NCBI GenBank assembly: GCA_045864775.1
Contig: BTVR01000002.1
Span: 496,001-560,000 of the forward strand
Direction of reading: 5' to 3'
Origin: Macondimonas sp045864775
GTDB taxonomy: Bacteria; Pseudomonadota; Gammaproteobacteria; UBA5335
Length of the DNA: 64,000 bases
Position 1 is the first letter of the stretch. The number at the start of each line of letters is the position of its first letter. The notes under the pieces are model-generated. The model searched no databases and was not told where the DNA came from. It saw nothing but the letters and a program-made list of their open reading frames with translations. The translations under genes and the position numbers were made by a program. Positions 50,085-59,290 of this stretch are shown one piece after another.

Positions 50085-50483
50085 ATGAAAGCGGATTTTT
50101 CGAACAGTCTGGGGATCCACGAAACGGCGCTGAAAGTCTGGACGGCGCGGACGCGCCTGCTCGCCACGAACATCGCGAATGCCGACACGCCGGGCTTCGC
50201 CGCGCGGGATGTCGATTTCAAGGCCGTCCTGTCACGCGCAGCCGGGCAGTCCGGACCGCCTGCCCTTGCCACGACCGATCCGCGGCATCTGCCGGCCGCC
50301 GGGGCAAGCGGGGCCGTCCGTTATCGGGTCCCCAGCCAGCCCGCACTGGACGGCAACAGTGTCGATCTGCAACAGGAACAGGGCGCCTTCGCACAGAATG
50401 CGGTGCGCTACCAGGCCACCCTGCAGTTCATCCAGAACCGCGTGCGCAGCCTGCAGCAGGCCATTAGCGGCGGAGAGCGCTGA
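50085..50483 (+). CDS. flgB: Flagellar basal body rod protein FlgB
   Basis: Protein of 132 residues forming part of the proximal rod. The N-terminal rod signature is RTRLLATNIANADTPGFAAR, with the ANADTPG core. The C-terminal helix has AVRYQATLQFIQNRVRSLQQ. The ATG at 50085 follows GGAG by 10 bases; the frame is open further upstream but that part does not match. It is the first gene of flgB-L and ends two bases before flgC. Confidence 0.95.
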   Translation: MKADFSNSLGIHETALKVWTARTRLLATNIANADTPGFAARDVDFKAVLSRAAGQSGPPALATTDPRHLPAAGASGAVRYRVPSQPALDGNSVDLQQEQGAFAQNAVRYQATLQFIQNRVRSLQQAISGGER

Positions 50484-50485
50484 AC

Positions 50486-50920
50486 ATGTCTCTGTTCGAC
50501 GTCTTCACCATCGCCGGCTCGGCGCTCGAGGCGCAGTCGGTCCGACTCAACCTGACTGCCAGCAACATGGCCAACGCCAACAACGTGGCCGGCTCGGCGC
50601 AGGACGCCTATCGCGCGCGCCAGCCCTATTTCGCTCCCTTGCTGAACCGCGCACTGACCTCGGCCGGTCCGGGGGCGAGCGGTGCGAGCGGCGCAGGCGT
50701 CCGCACCCTGGGCGTCCTGGAAAACCCGGCGCCGCCGCCCCGCCTCTATCAACCGGGCCATGCGCTGGCCGATAAGGACGGATATGTGTACGGCAGCAAC
50801 GTCAACCCGATCGACGAGCTGGTCAACATGATTTCAGCGTCCCGCTCGTATCAGAACAACGTCGAGGTGCTCAACACCAGCAAGGAGCTGCTGCTGCGCA
50901 CCCTCATGCTGGGCCAATAG
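50486..50920 (+). CDS. flgC: Flagellar basal body rod protein FlgC
   Basis: Protein of 144 residues of the proximal rod. The start MSLFDVFTIAGSALEAQSVR LNLTASNMANANNVAG has the rod-family SNxANAN core. The middle has the Gly/Ser-rich connector GASGASGAG. The C-terminal VNMISASRSYQNNVEVLNTS KELLLRTLMLGQ is typical FlgC. It lies directly after flgB. Confidence 0.95.
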   Translation: MSLFDVFTIAGSALEAQSVRLNLTASNMANANNVAGSAQDAYRARQPYFAPLLNRALTSAGPGASGASGAGVRTLGVLENPAPPPRLYQPGHALADKDGYVYGSNVNPIDELVNMISASRSYQNNVEVLNTSKELLLRTLMLGQ

Positions 50921-50930
50921 GAGGCACCTC

Positions 50931-51599
50931 ATGTCGGCCATTCCTGCGAACAGTGCGATCGATGCGCTCGGCCTTTCCGTGGCACAGAAATCCCCGTCCG
51001 CCGCGACCCGCGGCGAATTGGGACAGGACGATTTCCTGCTGCTGATGACCACCCAGCTCCGCAATCAGGATCCGACGCAACCGATGGACAATGGCGCCTT
51101 TCTTGGCCAATTGGCTCAATTCAGCACCGTAAGCGGCATACAGGACATGCAGGCCGGTTTCGCCGACCTCGCCAACAGCCTGTACACCAACCAGGCCTTG
51201 CTCGGCTCGTCGCTGGTCGGCCGCACGGTCCTCGTGCCCACGAGCACCTTGACCCTCGGCGAACAAGGCAGCATCCAGGGGCGGATAGCCGGCGCCGCCG
51301 ACGCCGATGTACGGGTGCGCATCCTCGATGCCGCCGGCAAGCCGATCCGCACGCTCGCGCCCAGTTCCGACGAGAACGGCATGGTTTTCACCTGGGACGG
51401 TCTGGATGCCGCCGGCCAGCGGCTGCCCGCCGGGGACTATGAGGTGGAAGTCGTCGGCGATGCCGAAAACGGCAGCCCAACCGTTGGCCTCGAGCAGGAA
51501 GTGGTCAGCGTCAGCCTGGGCCGCGCCGGTCAGCCGTTGCAACTGAATCTCGCCAACGGCGAGCAGGTCGAACTCACTCAAGTGCAACAAATTCGCTAG
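50931..51599 (+). CDS. flgD: Flagellar hook assembly scaffold FlgD
   Basis: Protein of 222 residues. FlgD caps the growing hook. The N-terminal part has LGQDDFLLLMTTQLRNQDPT QPMDNGAFLGQLAQF, a highly conserved FlgD signature. The C-terminal tudor/FnIII-like part includes GMVFTWDGLDAAGQRLPAGD. It is followed by flgE. Confidence 0.96.
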   Translation: MSAIPANSAIDALGLSVAQKSPSAATRGELGQDDFLLLMTTQLRNQDPTQPMDNGAFLGQLAQFSTVSGIQDMQAGFADLANSLYTNQALLGSSLVGRTVLVPTSTLTLGEQGSIQGRIAGAADADVRVRILDAAGKPIRTLAPSSDENGMVFTWDGLDAAGQRLPAGDYEVEVVGDAENGSPTVGLEQEVVSVSLGRAGQPLQLNLANGEQVELTQVQQIR

Positions 51600-51642
51600 C
51601 CACAACAGCCAATCCCCACCACGCTTTTTCGAGGATTCCGCC

Positions 51643-52869
51643 ATGAGTTTCCAAGTCGCCTTGACCGGTCTGTCGGCCGCTTCCACCGACCTTGCCGTGA
51701 CCGCCAACAACATCGCGAACAGCAACACGACGGGCTTCAAGGAATCGCGCACCACGTTCGCCGACGTCTACGCGGTGTCCTCGCAGGGCATCGGCGCCAC
51801 CACGCCCGGCAGTGGGGTGCGGGTGGCCGGGGTCCAGCAGCAGTTCAGCCAGGGAAGCATCGACTACACGAACAACAACCTCGACCTGGCCATCAGCGGT
51901 GATGGCTTTTTCATCGTCAAGCAGGGCGGAAGCACCGAGTACACCCGTGCCGGCTCATTCGCCGTGGATCGGGACGGTTATGTGGTCGCGCCCAGCGACG
52001 GCGCACGCCTGCAGGTCTATCCCCCCATTGCCGGCAGCAACAGCTTCAATACCGGCGGTCTCGGCGACCTGCGGCTGGAAGCGACCGCGGGCGCCCCGCA
52101 AGCCTCCAGCCTCATCGAGCTCGGCGCGAACTTCAAGGCCGACGCCGTACCGCCGACCGTGGCGACGTTCGATCCGGCTGATCCGGCGAGCTACAGCAAC
52201 GCGGTCTCGACCACGGTCTACGACTCGCTGGGCACGGCGCGAACGGCGACGCTCTACGTCGTCAAGGACGGGAGTACGCCGAATACCTGGGCCAGCTACC
52301 TCTATGTCGATGGCGCCGCCGTGGGCGCGGCGCAACCGGTCACCTTCAACCCCGATGGCACCCTGGCGACCCCGGCCGGTGGCAGCGTGGCCTACGGCGC
52401 TTTCACGCCGACCAATGGCGCCGACCCGCTGAACCTGACCATCGACTTCGCCGGCAGCACCCAGTACGGCGGGAGCTTCAGCACCAACCAGTTGACCCAG
52501 GACGGCTATGCCAGCGGAGAACTGAGCGGCATCGACATCGACAGCAGCGGCATCGTCCAGGCGCGCTACAGCAACGGCCGCTCGGTCCCGCTCGGCAAGA
52601 TTGCCCTGGCCGACTTTCCCAACCCGCAAGGACTCCAGAAGCAGGGCGACACGCGCTGGTCCGAGACCTTCGCCTCCGGGTCGCCGCTGCGCGGCGAGGC
52701 CGGCACCAGCAGCCTGGGCCTGATCCAGTCCGGCGCTCTTGAAGCCTCCAACGTGGACCTGACGGCCGAACTGGTGCAAATGATCGTCTCGCAGCGCGGC
52801 TTTCAGGCCAATGCGCAGATGATCTCCACCATGGATGAGATCACCCAGACCGTGATCAACATCCGCTGA
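51643..52869 (+). CDS. flgE: Flagellar hook protein FlgE
   Basis: Protein of 408 residues, the hook subunit. The start FQVALTGLSAASTDLAVTAN NIANSNTTGFKESR is the hook/rod signature. A repeat of the rod-type beginning, NLDLAISGDGFFIVKQG, is next, and the C-terminal helix is LTAELVQMIVSQRGFQANAQ MISTMDEITQTVINIR, which is diagnostic. A middle domain of about 200 residues forms the hook outer surface. Confidence 0.96.
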   Translation: MSFQVALTGLSAASTDLAVTANNIANSNTTGFKESRTTFADVYAVSSQGIGATTPGSGVRVAGVQQQFSQGSIDYTNNNLDLAISGDGFFIVKQGGSTEYTRAGSFAVDRDGYVVAPSDGARLQVYPPIAGSNSFNTGGLGDLRLEATAGAPQASSLIELGANFKADAVPPTVATFDPADPASYSNAVSTTVYDSLGTARTATLYVVKDGSTPNTWASYLYVDGAAVGAAQPVTFNPDGTLATPAGGSVAYGAFTPTNGADPLNLTIDFAGSTQYGGSFSTNQLTQDGYASGELSGIDIDSSGIVQARYSNGRSVPLGKIALADFPNPQGLQKQGDTRWSETFASGSPLRGEAGTSSLGLIQSGALEASNVDLTAELVQMIVSQRGFQANAQMISTMDEITQTVINIR

Positions 52870-52892
52870 TCCCGTCGCAGGCGCTAAACACC

Positions 52893-53633
52893 ATGGACAA
52901 AATGCTGTACATCGCCATGAGCGGCGCCGATCAGATCCAGCGGGCGCAGACTCAGGTCAGCCACAACCTCGCCAATGCCGCAACGGTCGGCTTCAAGGCG
53001 GATCTGGACAGCTTTCAGGCCCGCGCCCTGTACGGCGAGGGCCATCCGAGCCGCGTCTACACCCAGGCCGGAGGATCGGGATTCGATCGCAGCGCAGGGG
53101 CGCTCATGGCGACCGGCGGGGAACTCGACGTCGCCATCGAAGCAAGCGGCTACATCGCCGTTCAGGCACCCGACGGCGGCGTGGCCTACACGCGCGCCGG
53201 CAACATGCGCGTGACGCCGTCCGGGCTGCTGGAAACCGGCGCCGGCCATCCGGTCCTGGGTCAAGCCGGTCCGATCGTGCTGCCGCCCGGCAGTCGCATC
53301 GAGATCGGCCGTGACGGCACGGTCTCTCTCATCCCGCCGGGCGAGCGTCCCAATACGCTGGCCGTGCTGGACCGGATCGAACTTGCCGACCCGGATCCGG
53401 CGCTGCTCACCAAGGACGGCGCGGGCCTGTTCCGTTTGCCCGGCGATCCGCGTGCCGAGCCTTCGGCAGCCGTCCGGCTGGTCCCGGGCATGCTCGAGGC
53501 CAGCAACGTCCAGCCCAGCCGCGCCTTGATCGACATGATCGCCTTGGCCCGGCAATACGAAATGCAGGTCAAGCTGATGAAGACCGCCGAAGACAACGAC
53601 GCCGCAGCGACGCAGTTGCTGCGGATGGGATGA
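52893..53633 (+). CDS. flgF: Flagellar basal body rod protein FlgF
   Basis: Protein of 246 residues, one of the distal rod proteins. The start MDKMLYIAMSGADQIQRAQT matches FlgF (DxxLYxxMSGA), with the rod core QVSHNLANAATVGFKADLDS. The C-terminal helix is SRALIDMIALARQYEMQVKL MKTAEDNDAAATQLLRMG. It is followed by flgG after 24 bases. Confidence 0.95.
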   Translation: MDKMLYIAMSGADQIQRAQTQVSHNLANAATVGFKADLDSFQARALYGEGHPSRVYTQAGGSGFDRSAGALMATGGELDVAIEASGYIAVQAPDGGVAYTRAGNMRVTPSGLLETGAGHPVLGQAGPIVLPPGSRIEIGRDGTVSLIPPGERPNTLAVLDRIELADPDPALLTKDGAGLFRLPGDPRAEPSAAVRLVPGMLEASNVQPSRALIDMIALARQYEMQVKLMKTAEDNDAAATQLLRMG

Positions 53634-53657
53634 CGCATCGCCATAGGGGAAACGACC

Positions 53658-54443
53658 ATGGATCCGGCACTTTGGGCCTCGAAAACCGGTCTGGACGCCC
53701 AGCAGACCCGCATGGCGACCATCGCCAACAATCTGGCCAACGCCAACACCACGGGCTTCAAGCGCGGACGCGTGGTGTTCGAGGACCTCATCTATCAGAA
53801 CCTGCGTCAGGTGGGCGCCCAGAGCAGTCAGCAGACCCAATATCCCTCCGGCCTCAACCTCGGCACCGGCGTGCGGGTGGTGGCCACCGAGAAGATCTTC
53901 ACCCAGGGCAACCTCGTCCAGTCCGGCAACGCGCTCGATCTCGCCGTCCAGGGGCGTGGCTTTTTCCAGATCCTGATGCCGGATGGCAGCCTGGCCTACA
54001 CCCGTGACGGTTCGTTCAATCTGAACGATCAGGGCCAGATGGTGACCGCGAACGGCTATGTGGTTCAGCCCGGCATCACCATTCCCGAAGGCGCGCAGAG
54101 CGTCACCATCGGCAGCGACGGAACGGTGACCGTGCAGCTCGCCGGACAGACGGCACCGGTTCAGCTCGGTGCCCTGCAGACGGCGGACTTCATCAACCCT
54201 TCCGGCCTGCAGCCACAGGGTCAGAACCTGTTCCTCGAGTCCGCCGCGTCCGGGCCGGCCCAGCTCGGCACGCCCGGACTCAACGGCCTGGGCACCCTGC
54301 TGCAGGGCACCGTGGAAAGCGGGAATGTGAACGTCGTGGAGGAGCTCGTGAACATGATCGAGACCCAGCGGGCCTATGAGATGAACTCCAAAGCCATCAG
54401 CACGACCGATCGCATGCTCGAGTACCTCAACAACAATCTGTAG
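53658..54443 (+). CDS. flgG: Flagellar basal body rod protein FlgG
   Basis: Protein of 261 residues, the normal length; it is the main distal rod protein. The start MDPALWASKTGLDAQQTRMA continues to TIANNLANANTTGFKRGRVV, the strong FlgG core. The C-terminal VVEELVNMIETQRAYEMNSK is diagnostic. It follows flgF and is followed by flgH. Confidence 0.97.
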   Translation: MDPALWASKTGLDAQQTRMATIANNLANANTTGFKRGRVVFEDLIYQNLRQVGAQSSQQTQYPSGLNLGTGVRVVATEKIFTQGNLVQSGNALDLAVQGRGFFQILMPDGSLAYTRDGSFNLNDQGQMVTANGYVVQPGITIPEGAQSVTIGSDGTVTVQLAGQTAPVQLGALQTADFINPSGLQPQGQNLFLESAASGPAQLGTPGLNGLGTLLQGTVESGNVNVVEELVNMIETQRAYEMNSKAISTTDRMLEYLNNNL

Positions 54444-54475
54444 GCCAGCCACTCGTGAGCGCTTCGGTGTTTCCC

Positions 54476-55153
54476 ATGCGCCTCTTGCAACAGACGGCTC
54501 TGGCGACAGCCCTGCTGCTCGCCGGCTGCGCCGCTGCGCCACCGACCCGCATGACGGAGGTGCCCCCGCCGGCCCTGCCGGCCATCGCGCCCGTCGAGCG
54601 GCATGCCGACGGGGCGATCTACCGGCCGGAGACCGAACGGGCCCTGTTCGAAGACCGCACGGCGCGGCGCGTGGGCGATGTGCTGACCATCGTCCTGACG
54701 GAGCGCACCGACGCAAGCAAGAGCGCCTCCACCCAGGCGTCCAAGAGCCAGAGCGTGCAGCTCGCCGACCCCATCCTGTTCGGGCGCAACGTTACCTGGG
54801 GCGGCAAGCCACTGCTGAGCGCCTCCATCGAAGGCGACCGGGATTTCAACGGCGAGGGCGCCAGCCAGCAAAGCAATCGGCTTACGGGCAATGTGACCGT
54901 GCAGGTGATCGGCCGTCACCCCAACGGCAATCTGCTGGTGAAAGGGGAAAAGTGGTTGACCCTGAACCAGGGGCAGGAACTGGTGCGCATCGAGGGCATC
55001 GTCAGACCCACCGACATCGCAGCGGACAACACCGTCGCCTCGACGCAGGTGGCCGATGCGCGCATCACCTACAACGGCCGCGGCGCCTTGGCCGACAGCA
55101 ATGCGATGGGCTGGCTGGCGCGATTCTTCAACCACCCCGTATGGCCGTTCTAG
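54476..55153 (+). CDS. flgH: Flagellar L-ring lipoprotein FlgH
   Basis: Protein of 225 residues. FlgH forms the L-ring in the outer membrane. The signal MRLLQQTALATALLLAGCAA has a clear lipobox (LAGC), so the protein is a lipoprotein. The mature core has FEDRTARRVGDVLTIVLTER, then GDRDFNGEGASQQSNRLTGN VTVQVI. The ATG at 54476 gives a clean lipoprotein signal; a GTG at 54455 in frame is possible. No strong ribosome site is seen for either. Confidence 0.94.
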   Translation: MRLLQQTALATALLLAGCAAAPPTRMTEVPPPALPAIAPVERHADGAIYRPETERALFEDRTARRVGDVLTIVLTERTDASKSASTQASKSQSVQLADPILFGRNVTWGGKPLLSASIEGDRDFNGEGASQQSNRLTGNVTVQVIGRHPNGNLLVKGEKWLTLNQGQELVRIEGIVRPTDIAADNTVASTQVADARITYNGRGALADSNAMGWLARFFNHPVWPF

Positions 55154-55169
55154 CAGAGGCATGATCGTG

Positions 55170-56300
55170 ATGCAGCCGTTCTTCTCATGGCGCTCGACGC
55201 GACCGATCCTCCCCTGCCTGCTGCTGGTCCTCCTCGGCGGCATTGCCCCGGCCCAGGCGGAACGCGTCAAGGATCTGGCCAGCGTCCAGGGCGTGCGCAG
55301 CAACCAGCTCGTCGGCTACGGCCTGGTGGTCGGTCTGGACGGCACGGGCGATCAGACCAGCCAGGCGCCGTTCACCATTCAGAGCATCCGCAACATGCTG
55401 GCCGAGTTCGGCATCGTCGTGCCGCCCGACGCCAATCCGCAGCTCAAGAACGTGGCCTCGGTATCCGTGCAGGCGGAGTTGCCGGCCTTCGCCAAGCCCG
55501 GCCAGCGCATCGACGTGACGGTGGCGTCCATCGGCAACGCCAAGAGCCTGCGGGGCGGCAGCCTGCTGATGACCCCGCTCAAGGGAGCCGACGGGCGGGT
55601 GTATGCCATGGCGCAGGGCAATCTGGCGGTCGGCGGCCTGGGGGTCTCCGGCCGGGACGGTTCGCGCATCAGCATCAACATTCCGAGCGCCGGGCGAATT
55701 CCCGGCGGCGCTTCGGTCGAGCGCGAAGTTCCCAGCGGCTTTGCCCAGGGGGACGAGATTCGGCTCAATCTGCACAACCCCGATTTCACCACCGCCAATC
55801 GTCTGGTCGAGGCCATCGATCGGCGCTTCGGAGCGGGCATCGCGCGCGCGCAGGATGCGGCCTCGGTGAGCCTGCAGGCGCCGGCGAGCGCCGAACACCG
55901 GGTGGCCTTTCTCGCCGCGCTCGAAACGTTGGAGCTGGAGCCGGGCGGCGCGCCGGCGCGCATCATCGTCAACAGCCGCACCGGCACGGTGGTCATCAAC
56001 CAGGAAGTGCGCGTGTCCCCGGCGGCGGTGACGCACGGCAGTCTGACCGTCACCATCCGCGAGGATTTCCCGGTTTCCCAACCCGAGCCGTTCGGCCAGG
56101 GTCGCACCGTGGTGGCCCCGGACACCGGCATCGAGGTCAGCCAGGCCAACAATCGCATGTTTCTGTTCGCGCCCGGCGTGGGGCTGGCCGAGATCGTGCG
56201 CGCCGTCAACGAAGTCGGTGCAGCGCCCGGGGATCTGGTTGCCATCTTGGAAGCGCTCAAGGAAGCGGGCGCCTTGCGCGCCGAACTGGTCGTCATCTGA
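55170..56300 (+). CDS. flgI: Flagellar P-ring protein FlgI
   Basis: Protein of 376 residues. FlgI forms the P-ring around the rod in the periplasm. A Sec signal ends near PAQAERVKDLA. Conserved pieces are RVKDLASVQGVRSNQLVGYG, LVVGLDGTGDQTSQAPFT and IIVNSRTGTVVINQEVRV. The ATG at 55170 has AGAGG ten bases upstream; an ATG at 55161 is too close to it. Confidence 0.95.
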   Translation: MQPFFSWRSTRPILPCLLLVLLGGIAPAQAERVKDLASVQGVRSNQLVGYGLVVGLDGTGDQTSQAPFTIQSIRNMLAEFGIVVPPDANPQLKNVASVSVQAELPAFAKPGQRIDVTVASIGNAKSLRGGSLLMTPLKGADGRVYAMAQGNLAVGGLGVSGRDGSRISINIPSAGRIPGGASVEREVPSGFAQGDEIRLNLHNPDFTTANRLVEAIDRRFGAGIARAQDAASVSLQAPASAEHRVAFLAALETLELEPGGAPARIIVNSRTGTVVINQEVRVSPAAVTHGSLTVTIREDFPVSQPEPFGQGRTVVAPDTGIEVSQANNRMFLFAPGVGLAEIVRAVNEVGAAPGDLVAILEALKEAGALRAELVVI

Positions 56301-56315
56301 CGCGAGGATGTTTAC

Positions 56316-57401
56316 ATGATTCCCCTCTCCCCCGGCCTGGCCGCCGATCCGAAAAACCTGGACACCCTGCGCCGGGAGTTGCGCGATGCGCCGGACGAGG
56401 GTCGCGCCGAGGTGGGTCGACAGTTCGAGTCGCTGTTCATCCAGATCATGCTCAAGAACATGCGCAGCGCCACCCTCAGTCCGGGCGTGGCCGATTCGGA
56501 CCAGAGCCGTTTCTATCAGGACCTGTTCGATACCCAGATCAGTCAACAGTTGGCCCAAGGCCGGGGACTCGGCATCGGTCAGGCCCTCACCCCCCCGGGC
56601 CATCCCACCTCGTTGCCGCGTCCTACCCGCTCGCCATCCGAACTCCCCGCGATGGCATCCGATCCCTTTCAGCGGCTGACGCTGAACCGGCCGGCCCTGG
56701 TGCGACCCCCGCAAACGCTGATGCCGGCCGGGCCGGAGACGATCGCCTCGAGCATTCCCGCCCCGCTCGCCGTAGCCGAGGAGGTCCGCTCGGGGCTCGA
56801 TGGTCCGGCGCAGCCACCCCATGCGCCGCAGCCCTCGCCGCCGGCTCCTGTCCGGCCGGCGCGAGCCGCGCCGGACCTCGCTGGCGCGGCGGCCGTCGAC
56901 TGGCCGCCGCGCTCGCCCGAGGACTTCATCCGCGCGCTCTGGCCTCATGCGCAGCAGGCGGGCGCAGAGTTGGGCGTATCGCCCAAGGTGCTGTTGGCGC
57001 AGGCGGCGCTGGAGAGCGGGTGGGGCAAACAACAGATCCGTCATCCCGACGGCCGGCCCAGCTTCAACCTGTTCGGCATCAAGGCGGGCAAGAACTGGAC
57101 CGGCGACGCCGTGCGGGTATCCACGCTGGAGTATTCCGGCGCCGCCAGCGAGCGGCGCCTGGAACGCTTCCGCGCCTACGACTCCTTGTCCGACGCCTTT
57201 GCCGATTACACCCGTCTGCTCAAAGACAATCCGCGATATCAGCAGGCGCTGGACGCAGGCGACGACCACAGCGGCTTTGCCGACGCACTGCAGCGTGCCG
57301 GTTATGCCACCGACCCCGGCTACGCGGCGAAGATCAAGCGCATCATGGCGACCCGCATGGCCCATCTGGATCAACCGGAGCCGGGCGCGAGCCTGGTCTG
57401 A
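56316..57401 (+). CDS. flgJ: Flagellar rod-cap muramidase FlgJ
   Basis: Protein of 361 residues. The N-terminal rod-capping domain (about 1-100) has RRELRDAPDEGRAEVGRQFE SLFIQIMLKNMRSATL. A Pro/Ala-rich linker follows. The C-terminal glucosaminidase-type domain (about 200-361) has LLAQAALESGWGKQQIRHPD (the catalytic Glu lies in ALESGWG) and SFNLFGIKAGKNWTGDAVRV. It opens the peptidoglycan so the rod can pass. Confidence 0.95.
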   Translation: MIPLSPGLAADPKNLDTLRRELRDAPDEGRAEVGRQFESLFIQIMLKNMRSATLSPGVADSDQSRFYQDLFDTQISQQLAQGRGLGIGQALTPPGHPTSLPRPTRSPSELPAMASDPFQRLTLNRPALVRPPQTLMPAGPETIASSIPAPLAVAEEVRSGLDGPAQPPHAPQPSPPAPVRPARAAPDLAGAAAVDWPPRSPEDFIRALWPHAQQAGAELGVSPKVLLAQAALESGWGKQQIRHPDGRPSFNLFGIKAGKNWTGDAVRVSTLEYSGAASERRLERFRAYDSLSDAFADYTRLLKDNPRYQQALDAGDDHSGFADALQRAGYATDPGYAAKIKRIMATRMAHLDQPEPGASLV

Positions 57402-57416
57402 TCGGAGCGCGTTGTC

Positions 57417-59288
57417 ATGGCCGACATGTTTTCCTCAGGGGTATCCGGGCTGCTGGCCTTCCAGAATGCCCTGACCACCACCGGTCACAACATCAGCAAC
57501 GTCGCCACGCCGGGCTATAGTCGGCAGCGCGTCGAGCTCGGTACGCGGCCCGCCGAGATGCAGGGCGATTTCTACATCGGCACGGGCGTCAACAGCCAGA
57601 CCGTGCGGCGCAGCTACGATCAGCTGCTGACCGAGCAGGTGCGCAGCACGGGCAGTGCTGCGGCGCAGATGGATCGCTATGCCACCTTCGCGACCCGTCT
57701 CGACAACCTGCTCGGCGCCCAGGGAACATCGGTCTCGCCCATGCTGTCGCAGTTCTTCAACGACCTCGAGTTGCTGGCGGAAAACCCGGCCGGCATCCCC
57801 GAGCGACAGGTCGTGCTGACCGATGCCGACCTGCTTGCCGATCGCTTCAATGCGCTCGACACCCAACTCGATCAGCTACAGACGGACGTCAACCAGCAGA
57901 TCGCCCAGGACGTGACCGACATCAATCGGCTGTCGGCGAACGTCGCTGAACTCAATGGCCAGATCGCGCTGGCCCAGAGCCGCGCCAACGGCGCACCGCC
58001 CAATGATCTGCTCGATGCGCGCGATGAGGCGCTGCGGCAGTTGGGAGAGAAAGTCGCGGTCCAGACCGTGGCGCAGGACAACGGCGCGGTCAACGTCTTC
58101 GTCGGCACCGGTCAGGCGCTGGTCGTGGGAAAAACCGCAACGCCGCTGACAACGGTCACCAATGCCTATGATCCCGCGCGGCTCGAAGTCGCCTACGGCA
58201 GCGCGACGGGGCCGCTGATCAGCAACCAGATCACCGGCGGCAGTCTCGGCGGCGCGCTCGCCTTTCGCAGCGAAACCCTCGACGTGGCCCGCAACAGTCT
58301 CGGGCAGCTGGCCCTGGGCGTGGCAGGCACGGTCAATGAACAACACCGCATGGGCATGGATCTCGACGGCCAACTGGGCGGCGATGTGTTTGCCGTCACT
58401 GCGCCGGCGGTCCGGCCGCATCGGGACAACGGCGGGGATGCGAGCCTCGCGGCCACCATCGACGATGCCCAGGCGGTGACGATCTCCGACTACCAGGCGC
58501 GCTACGACGGTAGCCAATGGGAAATCACTCGCCTGGCGGACGGCGCGCGGACCACGGGCAGCCTGCCGCTGGCCCTGGACGGCTTCACGCTCGATGTGAC
58601 GGGCACACCGGCTGCCGGTGACCGCTTCCTGATCCAGCCGACCGCCGGGGCGGCGGGCGGCCTGAGCGTGGCGCTTGATGACCCCCGCGCGCTTGCGGCG
58701 GCCAGTCCGATTCGCACCGGCGCCGCGCTCGGCAACACGGGCACGGGACAGATCGATTCGGGGACGGTGCTCGATCCGACCGACCCGGCGCTGCTGGACA
58801 CCGTGAACCTCGAGTTTCTCACCCCGACGACCTATGCCATCAACGGTGCCGGCACTTATGCCTACACTGCCGGTGCGCCCATCGCCCTCAACGGCTGGCA
58901 GGTCCGTCTGGAGGGCGCGCCACAGGCCGGCGACCAGTTCACCGTGTCCGCCAACAGCGGCGGCGTGGGCAACAATCGCAACGCCCTCGCGCTCGCCGCG
59001 CTGCAGTCGCAGGGTCTCCTGGAGGGCGGCAGCGCCACCTACGGCGAGCGCTACGATAGCCTCGTGGGGGAGGTCGCCAATCGCAGCCGTCAGGCGAGCC
59101 TCGGGCGCGACACCCAGCGCCTGCTCGCCGACCAGGCCGTGGCGGCGCGCGAGGCGGTCGCCGGCGTGAATCTCGATGAAGAAGCCGCTCAGATGCTGCG
59201 CTTTCAGCAGGCCTATCAAGCGGCCGCACAGGTCATCGCCACAGCCGACAACCTGTTCCAGACCTTGTTGGACGCCGTGCGGAGGTAA
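57417..59288 (+). CDS. flgK: Flagellar hook-associated protein FlgK (HAP1)
   Basis: Protein of 623 residues, the first hook-filament junction protein. The start ADMFSSGVSGLLAFQNALTT TGHNISNVATPGYSRQRVEL is diagnostic, including the HNISN core. The C-terminal helix is VAGVNLDEEAAQMLRFQQAY QAAAQVIATADNLFQTLLDA, also a strong FlgK feature. The central domains are Gly/Asp-rich. FlgL follows two bases later. Confidence 0.96.
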   Translation: MADMFSSGVSGLLAFQNALTTTGHNISNVATPGYSRQRVELGTRPAEMQGDFYIGTGVNSQTVRRSYDQLLTEQVRSTGSAAAQMDRYATFATRLDNLLGAQGTSVSPMLSQFFNDLELLAENPAGIPERQVVLTDADLLADRFNALDTQLDQLQTDVNQQIAQDVTDINRLSANVAELNGQIALAQSRANGAPPNDLLDARDEALRQLGEKVAVQTVAQDNGAVNVFVGTGQALVVGKTATPLTTVTNAYDPARLEVAYGSATGPLISNQITGGSLGGALAFRSETLDVARNSLGQLALGVAGTVNEQHRMGMDLDGQLGGDVFAVTAPAVRPHRDNGGDASLAATIDDAQAVTISDYQARYDGSQWEITRLADGARTTGSLPLALDGFTLDVTGTPAAGDRFLIQPTAGAAGGLSVALDDPRALAAASPIRTGAALGNTGTGQIDSGTVLDPTDPALLDTVNLEFLTPTTYAINGAGTYAYTAGAPIALNGWQVRLEGAPQAGDQFTVSANSGGVGNNRNALALAALQSQGLLEGGSATYGERYDSLVGEVANRSRQASLGRDTQRLLADQAVAAREAVAGVNLDEEAAQMLRFQQAYQAAAQVIATADNLFQTLLDAVRR

Positions 59289-59290
59289 GC